64,000 nucleotides of DNA from NCBI RefSeq assembly GCF_041051975.1, contig NZ_CP163435.1:62001-126000 (forward strand), written 5' to 3'. This stretch comes from Streptomyces sp. R21 (GTDB lineage Bacteria > Actinomycetota > Actinomycetes > Streptomycetales > Streptomycetaceae). Both the position numbers and the translations under genes were made by a program. Positions 57,742 to 64,000 of the stretch are shown one piece after another (the first letter of the stretch is position 1; every line of letters starts with the position of its first letter). The notes beneath the pieces were generated by a model. The model searched no databases and was not told where the DNA came from. It saw only the letters and a program-made list of their open reading frames with translations.

Positions 57742-58638
57742 ATGGCTCACGATCTCGACAGCCCGTATGCCTCCCCGGCCGAAGAGGCAGCAGCAGTCGA
57801 TCAGGACACCAATTCTTCTGACGTCGTCTTCTCGGATGGCGTCAAGATCTCTTTGGGCGTCGCCGCATTCATGCTGACGCTGGGAGCGGCCTATGGCGTT
57901 TCGGCCGCCGTCGGGACACGCGTGGATCACATGTTGTCGCAGTTTCGGTTCTCCGAGCCGCTCCCGTGGTGGGCATGGCCCGTAACGGCGGGGGTCTTAT
58001 CCTTCTTCATCGCTGCTGCCGCTTGGGCGGGCTTGCTCTGGTGGAAGGAGAAGCAGAAGGAGGCTGAACGGGAGCGCAGAATCGTCGAGTCGGCAGCCGA
58101 TCGGCTGCGAGAGAAGATGTCGCTGCCGAGCCTCGTAAACTTCAACCAAGTGCTACTGGACCAGTACCACGGGATCGCGACCGATCAGGCGACGAAGGCG
58201 TACCGCAGTAGCCGCCGGGCCATGAATGTCGGCATCGTGATCCTGGTCGTCGCGTTTTTCGCTGGCTGGCGCTACAACACCCAGGGCGACCGGGTCTTCT
58301 TGGGCTCCGTGGCGGCGGTCGGAGCCGCATTCACCGCCTACCTGAGCCGCACCTATATGAAGACGTACGAGCGGGCGCTGCAGCAGCTGAACCAGTACTT
58401 CAACCAACCCGTCCTCAACGGCTACTTCCTCACGGCGGAACGCATCGCCGAGTCACTGCCGACAGGCCGCAAAGAAGAGGTCCTGGAGCGCATCGTGGAT
58501 GACGTACTGGAGAGCGGCAAGGAGATGCACCGCAACGCAACCGGTGTGAACTCGACCAAGGCCACCGCCCCCAAGCCACGTCTACGCCGTCGCGCGGCTC
58601 AACCCGCCGCCCAATTGCCGGAGCAGCAGACCCAGTAG
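57742..58638 (+). CDS. Membrane protein with TRADD-N-associated-type two-helix domain
   Basis: The 298-aa protein has two N-terminal helices (ISLGVAAFMLTLGAAYGVSA and WWAWPVTAGVLSFFIAAAAW) and a coiled segment. Then LVNFNQVLLDQYHGIATDQA, a second helix pair (VGIVILVVAFFAGW and VFLGSVAAVGAAFTAYLSRT) and YERALQQLNQYFNQPVLNGY, FLTAERIAESLP follow. The FN..LL.QYH...QA pattern with two following helices matches what I know of the TRADD-N-associated membrane domain found with death-like and STAND effectors. No effector domain is fused. It starts at the ATG 57742 behind CAGGGGGAACG. Confidence 0.65.
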   Translation: MAHDLDSPYASPAEEAAAVDQDTNSSDVVFSDGVKISLGVAAFMLTLGAAYGVSAAVGTRVDHMLSQFRFSEPLPWWAWPVTAGVLSFFIAAAAWAGLLWWKEKQKEAERERRIVESAADRLREKMSLPSLVNFNQVLLDQYHGIATDQATKAYRSSRRAMNVGIVILVVAFFAGWRYNTQGDRVFLGSVAAVGAAFTAYLSRTYMKTYERALQQLNQYFNQPVLNGYFLTAERIAESLPTGRKEEVLERIVDDVLESGKEMHRNATGVNSTKATAPKPRLRRRAAQPAAQLPEQQTQ

Positions 58639-59521
58639 CGGGCGTCCAGCAGGTTCGGGTTGCGGCGGATGTGGCTGCAGTGGGTGATGCTGCCACCGGA
58701 CCGGGCCAAGCGGATGGTGAGGACGTTGTCGGGCAGTCAGGACGGGGCGCCCAGCGGCTCGAGCATCGGGCCGATCACACAGACGGCGGTGGTGCGTGTC
58801 GTGGATCCGGGCGCCGCCGGATCTGCACCGGGAGGCGTCGAGGCGCCGTACCGGACGGAACAATCCTCGACACCGTCACGCCCCCGCAGACCGGGTGGCT
58901 GCGGCTCGGCAGGAGCGGGCTGATCCACCCGACCAACACCGGAAACGTCGCGATCCTGCTGGTCGGCATCGACGCCCAGGACCACACCACCAACGTGGTG
59001 CTCCTCCTCCCAGGCGACTCGCTCGACTGGTACCGGATCGACGGCAGCGCCACCGACACCGCGACCTGCACCACCTACCCCCAGACCGGCGGGCCCGGGC
59101 CGCGGCCGGGCGACGTCGCCGAACTGACGCACGTCGTATCAGTGAGCCCTCAACTCTGAGCGCATGAGCCCGCACGCCTACGCCCGGCTGCACCCTTGGC
59201 CGTGGTTGTCGGCCTACCCTGGCGGACGGGGTAGGTGGTGGCCAGGGGCTGGGCTGGCGGGCCCGTGCGATCTGCGCCATGGCCAGCGGCGGTCGTAAGG
59301 TGCGGGCAGCCCGCATCGGTGAGGTACTTCACGACGGTTCGTACGAGATTCTGCCCGGCCTCGAACTCCCCGCTGCAGCAGCCGCCAGGAGCTGATCGCA
59401 TTGTTCGTCTCCGAGACCCAGCCGGGCAGGGAATGCCGTGCGCCCGGCCTCGGCAGGAAAGAAGGATCCGTTCGGGTTCTCGCGCACCCAACAGGCAGAA
59501 GCCGGGATTGGCGACCACCCC
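58639..59521. other. Gene debris between two membrane-protein genes
   Basis: A plus-strand frame from about 58855 to 59159 reads TILDTVTPPQTGWLRLGRSG, LIHPTNTGNVAILLVGIDAQ, DHTTNVVLLLPGDSLDWYRI and ends SVSPQL. This is clearly protein-like but without a start, probably a 3' gene fragment of unknown family. The remainder shows only shadow frames. Confidence 0.4.
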
Positions 59522-59639
59522 CTAGGAGGTCTGGGCGACGGCCATCCATCCTCGTTCGAGCACGGCGTGCACCACGGAGTCGCGCCACTGCCCGGCCTTG
59601 CAGATGTGCTCGCGGATGGTGCCTTCCTCGGCGCGCAGA
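59522..59639 (-). pseudogene. GNAT (RimJ/RimL-like) acetyltransferase 3' remnant
   Basis: The minus frame reads LRAEEGTIREHICKAGQWRD, SVVHAVLERGWMAVAQTS and stop. It matches the closing strand-helix of RimJ/RimL-type acetyltransferases (G..EGTLR.H....GRW.D.V). Nothing upstream completes the domain. Confidence 0.5.
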
Positions 59640-59695
59640 CAACTAGTCTAGAACTCTTCGTGGTGCGTTCCGCCCCTGGTCGCGGGAGCGCTGGG

Positions 59696-61636
59696 TCAGC
59701 GTTTGACGCGGTTGCGGACGGCCAACACCGCCAGGCCCAGGAGGACGGGCTCGGTCACGCGCGAGGTCATCTCGATGTAGGTCCCGGTGGTAGTCAGGTC
59801 CTGGCCGCTGGAGCGAAACACCACGGAGTTGAGGGTGACGGTCACGGCCTTGTCGAAGCGCTCGCTGGTGAACCTGTTCCCGGTGGGGTTCTGCGGGTCG
59901 GCCTTGCCGATCTCGAAGGTGACCGTGCCTCCGCCGGGCGGCACGGTGCCGGTCGCTTCCTGCTTCGGGGAATCCTTCGGTAGTCCGAAGCCCATCAGCA
60001 GCACGATGGTGACGAGCATGGCGGCGGCGAGCCAGCCCAGCGCGCGGGAGGCGCGCAGGCCGTAGCCGGAAAGCGCCCAGTAAACGGTGAGAAGGTTCCG
60101 CTCGCTTCGGGGGATGTCGTCGGCGTGGCGGCGCATCTCCATCTCCCCGTAGTAGAAGTCGGCCGCCCCAGGCTCGTGTTTGCCGTCCTCGAATGCCTTG
60201 CGCAGGGCCCGGTACACCGGCGCCAGCTGCAACGGCCCGACGTGTTCAGCATCGAACACCGCCGAGTTCCATCCCCGGACTGCCGTCGTCTGGCTCGCGC
60301 GCCAGTGGTGTTCTTCGGCGAGGGTGCGGCGCTGGGTGAATCGCATCGGGCGCCCGCGTCGCCACCGCGTGCCGGGCGGGACCGTGTCGAAGGAGCAGGT
60401 ACCCTCCAGCCGCATCTGGTCCAGATGCACGGTCCTGGTGAGCAGGCACCCTGACAAGTCAACGTCGGCAAGGATCAGATGGGCCGCGTCCACCCCACGG
60501 AGCGAAGCCATCCGCACCGCGGCATCGGGCGCGTCGGCAAAAGCCTGTTCTGCCACCGGGCGTCCATCGGGGAGCACGAAGGGGTAGGTCCACGCGGTGA
60601 TCGTGAGGGGGTGTTCGAAGACCGCATGAGCGAAGTCCACCGTGGCGTAGCGCAGACGCAACTCGGCTGTTGACGACCAGCGGGTCCGCCGACACTCCAG
60701 GCGCCGCGCAGCAAACGAGAGGATCGCCGGGCCGCTGAACACCGCCCCGGTCAACTTCACCCGGCCGGAACACAGCAACGGCCCGAGACTGGCCGACCGT
60801 TCGAAACCCACCTGATCGAACCTGACGTCGTCCTGGAAGGTGGCCGACTCGAACCCGGCGTCGCCCTGAAAGGTGGCCGACTTGAACCAGGCTTGGCCCT
60901 GGAAGGTGGCCGACTCGAACCGGGCGTTGTCTTGGAAGGTGGCCGACTCGAACCGGGCGTAGCGCTCGAAGGTGGCTGACTCGAACCCGGCGTCGCTTTG
61001 GAAGATCGTCGACCAGAACCGGGCGTTGTCCCGGAAGGCTGCTGCCCCGAATCGGGCGTCGCCCTGGAAGGTGGCTGCCCCGAACTGGGCGTCGCCCTGG
61101 AAGGTGGCTGCCCCGAATCCGGCGTAGCGCTCAAAGATCGCCGACTCAAACCCGGCGTCGCCTTGGAAGGTCGTCGACCAGAACCCGGCGTCGCCTTTGA
61201 AGGTCGTCGACTCGAACCGGGCATCGCCCTGAAATGTGGCTGACCCAAACCATGCGTCGCCCTGGAAGGTGGCCGACTCGAACTGGGCGTTGCCCTGGAA
61301 GGTGGCTGCCCCGAATCCGGCGTAGCGCTCAAAGATCGCCGACTCGAACGCGGCGTCGCCGAGGCAGGGGTGTCCAGTGGTGGGATCACGGAGGGAGCCG
61401 AGGAGAGCGTCGAGAAGGGGCCCGGTGAAGGGGGTGCCTCGGTGGTCGACGTCACTGCCGGGGGCCAGGCAGGCCAGGTAGCCGGAGCGGTCGGCGTCAG
61501 CCAGGTGCGCGAGGCATGCGGTGTGGCCAGGCACGTGGATGCCGCGGCAGCCGACGGGGTCGATGGCAGGGTCCGCGCCGTGCGCGCAGTGCGGCCAGGA
61601 AGGCGCCGATGGGGTGCGCGCCGGTGGGGTGCTCAT
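59696..61636 (-). CDS. Pentapeptide-repeat membrane protein, full length
   Basis: The 646-aa protein starts MSTPPARTPSAPSWPHCAHG with two conserved Cys-containing motifs (PVGCRGIHVPGHTACLAHL). About 35 F-rich pentapeptide units follow (FESATFQGDAWFGSATFQGD), then a conserved middle (VDFAHAVFEHPLTITAWTYP, ASLRGVDAAHLILADVDLSG, YRALRKAFEDGKHEPGAADF YYGEMEM). The C-terminal membrane domain has two helices with SVVFRSSGQDL between them (GYGLRASRALGWLAAAMLVT and EPVLLGLAVLAVRNRVKR). The helix-SSGQ-helix arrangement recalls a pore-loop channel domain, so a channel fused to a beta-helix is possible. It is the intact paralogue of the gene split at 14163/19044. Confidence 0.85.
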   Translation of the reverse strand: MSTPPARTPSAPSWPHCAHGADPAIDPVGCRGIHVPGHTACLAHLADADRSGYLACLAPGSDVDHRGTPFTGPLLDALLGSLRDPTTGHPCLGDAAFESAIFERYAGFGAATFQGNAQFESATFQGDAWFGSATFQGDARFESTTFKGDAGFWSTTFQGDAGFESAIFERYAGFGAATFQGDAQFGAATFQGDARFGAAAFRDNARFWSTIFQSDAGFESATFERYARFESATFQDNARFESATFQGQAWFKSATFQGDAGFESATFQDDVRFDQVGFERSASLGPLLCSGRVKLTGAVFSGPAILSFAARRLECRRTRWSSTAELRLRYATVDFAHAVFEHPLTITAWTYPFVLPDGRPVAEQAFADAPDAAVRMASLRGVDAAHLILADVDLSGCLLTRTVHLDQMRLEGTCSFDTVPPGTRWRRGRPMRFTQRRTLAEEHHWRASQTTAVRGWNSAVFDAEHVGPLQLAPVYRALRKAFEDGKHEPGAADFYYGEMEMRRHADDIPRSERNLLTVYWALSGYGLRASRALGWLAAAMLVTIVLLMGFGLPKDSPKQEATGTVPPGGGTVTFEIGKADPQNPTGNRFTSERFDKAVTVTLNSVVFRSSGQDLTTTGTYIEMTSRVTEPVLLGLAVLAVRNRVKR

Positions 61637-61870
61637 GGGGTAGCGGCTCCATACGCGTTCCAGGCATCCATGCTGTTGCGGATGGAGTGGGCTTTCCCCA
61701 GAGAAGCGGAAGCAACCGAGCTGGTTGCCACCGGGCAGGTTGGGAGATCTCGCGTTGGTGAGGAGTTACTCAGACTCCGCTGGCACAGCCGTGCGGCCAC
61801 CAGCCTTCGGTGACATTGGACCAGACGTTGTGGGAGCGCGGTGTTCAGGAGACCCGTGACCTGTTGGCAG

Positions 61871-62530
61871 TCAGCTGCGGGCTTCGACGATGAGGGTGCC
61901 GACGTTCTCGGGGTCGGGGGCGGCGAGCACCTGGGCGTGGATGTCGCGGTACCCGTGCTTGGTCAGGATGTCGGCCCATCCCTCGGGCTCGTATGCCCAG
62001 CGGTAGATCCATGTGCGGCGGCCCTTGAAGCCGGCCCCGTACATGCCCTGGATGCCGGTGGAGCCGGGCACGGCGGGGGCCTGGGAGAACACCAGGCGCC
62101 CGCCGGGTGCGAGCCGGTCGCGGATGAGGGGCAGCAGTTCCTCGGGGTCGGTGAACCAGAGGGCGCCCCAGATCGAATAGACCGTGTCGTACGGCTCCCC
62201 GGGGCGGGCGAGGTAGTCGAGTACGTCGCCCTCGATGAAGCGGGCGCCTGCCAGTTCGCCCCAGCGTTCGCGGGCCTTGGCGCACTGGACGGAGGAGAGG
62301 TCGATGCCGTGCGCCTGTACGCCGTTGGCGGCCAGGGCGGCTACGGCGTTGCCCCGGCCGAAGCCGAGTTCCAGTGCCGTGTGCGGCTGGCCGAGGAGTT
62401 CGGCGCCGGGCCCGTGGCCGTCGTACTGGGTCCAGCCGAACGCGGCAGCCAAGGCTTCCTCGCGACTCTCGTCGGCAACGCCCTGAGCGTAGTGGTCCCA
62501 GTAGGAGGTGTGGTCGGTGATGTTCTGCAT
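61871..62530 (-). CDS. SAM-dependent methyltransferase
   Basis: The 219-aa protein is a class I methyltransferase: motif I TALELGFGRGNAVAALAANG, motif II GIDLSSVQCAKARER, motif IV DTVYSIWGALWFTDPEELLP and post-motif RLAPGGRLVFSQAP. The start MQNITDHTSYWDHYAQGVAD at 62530 is typical. It lies downstream of the Cys-tailed gene on the same strand, separated by a strong hairpin, so co-expression is uncertain. The acceptor is unknown. Confidence 0.88.
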   Translation of the reverse strand: MQNITDHTSYWDHYAQGVADESREEALAAAFGWTQYDGHGPGAELLGQPHTALELGFGRGNAVAALAANGVQAHGIDLSSVQCAKARERWGELAGARFIEGDVLDYLARPGEPYDTVYSIWGALWFTDPEELLPLIRDRLAPGGRLVFSQAPAVPGSTGIQGMYGAGFKGRRTWIYRWAYEPEGWADILTKHGYRDIHAQVLAAPDPENVGTLIVEARS

Positions 62531-62666
62531 GGGGCGGCGGCCTCGTCGTGGGGAGGGTGGGGCCGCTCACGCTACTGACCACCGCGTCTTGATCACCGCC
62601 GGATGCTTGGTGTTCGCCCGTGTGGGGCGCTCCGTGTCCGGCCGTGGCCGGGCATTGGTGCGGACG

Positions 62667-62697
62667 GGCCGGGAGCCGCGCGATGCGGCTCCCGGCC
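62667..62697 (-). terminator. Terminator of the Cys-tailed gene
   Basis: GGCCGGGAGCCGC and GCGGCTCCCGGCC form a perfect 13-bp stem with a 5-nt loop, 16 bp after the stop at 62714. The same structure accompanies the gene fragment at 21952. Confidence 0.8.
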
Positions 62698-62713
62698 CTG
62701 GAGTGCTGCCGGT

Positions 62714-63160
62714 TCAGTGGCAGTTGGAATTGGGCGTGCAGGGCGAGCACTTGGCCGCGTCCTTCTCCCACAGCGGGAGGTCGACGGCGAAGCCGTTGTC
62801 GGCGAGTATCTGCGCGGTGCGCACCACGGTTCCGTCGGCCTTGCGGTCGATCTCCGGCACGTGTTCGAGGAATTGGCCGCGGAAGTGGCGCGCGCAGAAC
62901 TCGCGGTAGTTGACGGTGTCGAGGATGAAGCCGTGCACGGCCGTGTCGACCAGGGCGCCGCATCCGATCTCCAGGCCCTGTCCCCACGTCTCTATCGCCG
63001 TGATCAGGTAGGCGACGGCCTGGCCGAAGAGGCGTTCGGCCATCAGGCGGTCGAACGGGTGGTCGCGCACGAGCAGGGTGATCTGCCGGTCCCACACGCT
63101 CGGGTCGACGAACGACCTCGGGTCGCGGGTCTGGATCTGGGGCTGGAGTGCGGTTGCCAT
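62714..63160 (-). CDS. Cys-tailed protein resembling actinobacterial glycine-rich-domain (GRDP-like) proteins
   Basis: The 148-aa protein reads WDRQITLLVRDHPFDRLMAE, RLFGQAVAYLITAIETWGQG, then VDTAVHGFILDTVNYREFCA RHF and HVPEID, and ends KCSPCTPNSNCH. The VxHxFILDTxxYxxFCxxHF core is like that of proteins annotated as glycine-rich-domain containing (plant GRDP/DUF1399-like). The terminal CxxC...CH could bind metal or, less likely, be modified. Starts at ATG 63160 behind GAGGGAG. Divergent from the XRE regulator at 63332, which may control it. A broken copy of its end lies at 21952. Confidence 0.65.
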   Translation of the reverse strand: MATALQPQIQTRDPRSFVDPSVWDRQITLLVRDHPFDRLMAERLFGQAVAYLITAIETWGQGLEIGCGALVDTAVHGFILDTVNYREFCARHFRGQFLEHVPEIDRKADGTVVRTAQILADNGFAVDLPLWEKDAAKCSPCTPNSNCH

Positions 63161-63331
63161 GGTGGACTCCCTCGGTCGGGGACGGTCGGTCCAGCACACT
63201 GCGGACCGGCCGGGGCCGGGAGTGAATTGCCGCGCCGCGCACGCCGTTTGCACATCGTGCACGCGCCGCTGACAGGCGCGGGCGGGGCCCGTAGCGTGAG
63301 CAGACTGGGCCGTGCCAGGTCGGGGGGTGCG

Positions 63332-64000
63332 ATGCGCACACACGATCCGCTGTGGACCTCGCCGCGTGTGCGGCGCCTGATGGCGGCTGGCGACGCGGGC
63401 TCGCTGGTGCGGCTGGGCCGCGAGGCCCGCGGCTGGCGGCAGGAGGACCTGGGCGACCGGGTGGGCTGTTCGGCCTCGACGATCTCGCGGCTGGAGCACC
63501 GGGCGGCTCCGGGGGACGTTCAGATGCTGCGGCAGATCGCCGACTCGGTGGGAATGCCTCGCCTGGTCTTGGGCGCGGTCTTGGGGCTGCTTCCCGCGCG
63601 GACCACTACAGTGACCGCCCAAGTACGCGAGGAGGACGATCCGATGCGCCGTCGGGAACTGTTGGCCTGGGCCTCCACTGCGGCCGCGGCCTCGGTGCTG
63701 GGCTCACCGCTTCCGGCGGCTGCCGCCCCGCTCTCCGGTCTGGACGACTTGCTGGTGTTCGGGCCGCCGACGCTTGCGGTGGAGCCCACCGCCGAGGCCG
63801 CCGCTCTCGCCGTGCAGGCCTCCCGCGCGGACGTGCTCGCCTGCCGGTATGACGCGCTTGCCCGGGCGCTGCCGCAACGCCTCGCGCTCGCACAGGCCTC
63901 CCGCGGCGAGCCGGGGCAGCGCGCAAGCGCCGAACTGTTCGCCGTCGCGGCGCGGTTGTGCATCAAACTCGGGGACGATCGGCTGACGGCCATCACCGCG
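63332..64000 (+). CDS. XRE-type regulator with TPR-like domain, 3'-partial
   Basis: The frame from ATG 63332 stays open to the window edge (223 codons). It has a cro/C1-type helix-turn-helix: LVRLGREARGWRQEDLGDRV, GCSASTISRLEHRAAPGDVQ. A linker containing RRRELLAWASTAAAASVLGS and the beginning of a helical domain (DVLACRYDALARALPQRLAL, AELFAVAARLCIKLGDDRL) follow. This is the common Streptomyces XRE/TPR regulator. It is divergent from the Cys-tailed gene with a 171-bp shared intergenic region. Its C-terminus lies outside the window. Confidence 0.88.
   Translation, partial: MRTHDPLWTSPRVRRLMAAGDAGSLVRLGREARGWRQEDLGDRVGCSASTISRLEHRAAPGDVQMLRQIADSVGMPRLVLGAVLGLLPARTTTVTAQVREEDDPMRRRELLAWASTAAAASVLGSPLPAAAAPLSGLDDLLVFGPPTLAVEPTAEAAALAVQASRADVLACRYDALARALPQRLALAQASRGEPGQRASAELFAVAARLCIKLGDDRLTAITA

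Overview
The window is very GC-rich, uses GTG/TTG starts, 4-bp translational overlaps and rare TTA codons. It carries typical actinomycete families: XRE/TPR regulators, DUF6415-like and DUF2461 proteins, a SigB-type sigma factor and a Ser/Thr kinase. This points to an accessory region of a Streptomyces genome, either a chromosome arm or a linear plasmid. No rRNA or tRNA gene was recognised. Both edges cut a gene: the first CDS lacks its start and an XRE regulator at 63332 lacks its end.

1-13 kb: a type I-E CRISPR locus. A large array (1065-2946, minus-strand polarity) is split by an ISL3-type transposase remnant. Beside it is an intact, translationally coupled Cascade operon cse1-cse2-cas7e-cas5e-cas6e (8142 to 3050, minus). 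There is no cas3, cas1 or cas2 in the window. Where cas3 would be expected there are two fossil repeats, a small membrane-protein gene and a divergent 1128-aa STAND ATPase with an N-terminal helix-turn-helix (9206-12592, plus). A second small array of opposite polarity (12650-12913) follows it directly.

13-21 kb: a pentapeptide-repeat membrane-protein gene is cut in two by a 4862-bp unit (14173-19034) with inverted ends and 9-bp target duplications. The unit has no transposase. It carries a CHAT (caspase-like) protease with a long N-terminal region and two unknown genes. Removing the unit and one duplication restores the host reading frame exactly.

21-28 kb: ordinary Streptomyces accessory genes, namely a secreted Excalibur-like protein, a GNAT, an XRE/TPR regulator, a HATPase fusion, a DUF6415-like protein, a class I aminoacyl-tRNA-synthetase-like protein and an ASCH protein. 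28-31 kb: an IS256-type and an IS5-type insertion sequence.

30.7-36.2 kb: a four-gene minus-strand operon encoding an alpha/beta hydrolase, a CHAT protein without its catalytic Cys, an intact CHAT protein and a third caspase-fold protease. It looks like a peptidase/lipase effector system.

36-43 kb: a graveyard of STAND/TPR, transposase and other fragments, containing a complete IS21 element with a 5-bp duplication, then a membrane alpha/beta hydrolase. 43-55 kb: a secreted nuclease-like lipoprotein, small membrane proteins, an XRE regulator, a sigma-factor pair, a Ser/Thr kinase with a coiled-coil membrane partner, an EEP nuclease/phosphatase and DUF2461. 55-64 kb: a third CRISPR fragment, two more pentapeptide membrane proteins, a TRADD-N-associated-type membrane protein, a methyltransferase, a Cys-tailed protein and the truncated XRE regulator.

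Taken together, the window reads as a defence/conflict island. It combines a Cascade without nuclease or adaptation genes, STAND and CHAT effectors, and heavy traffic of mobile elements.
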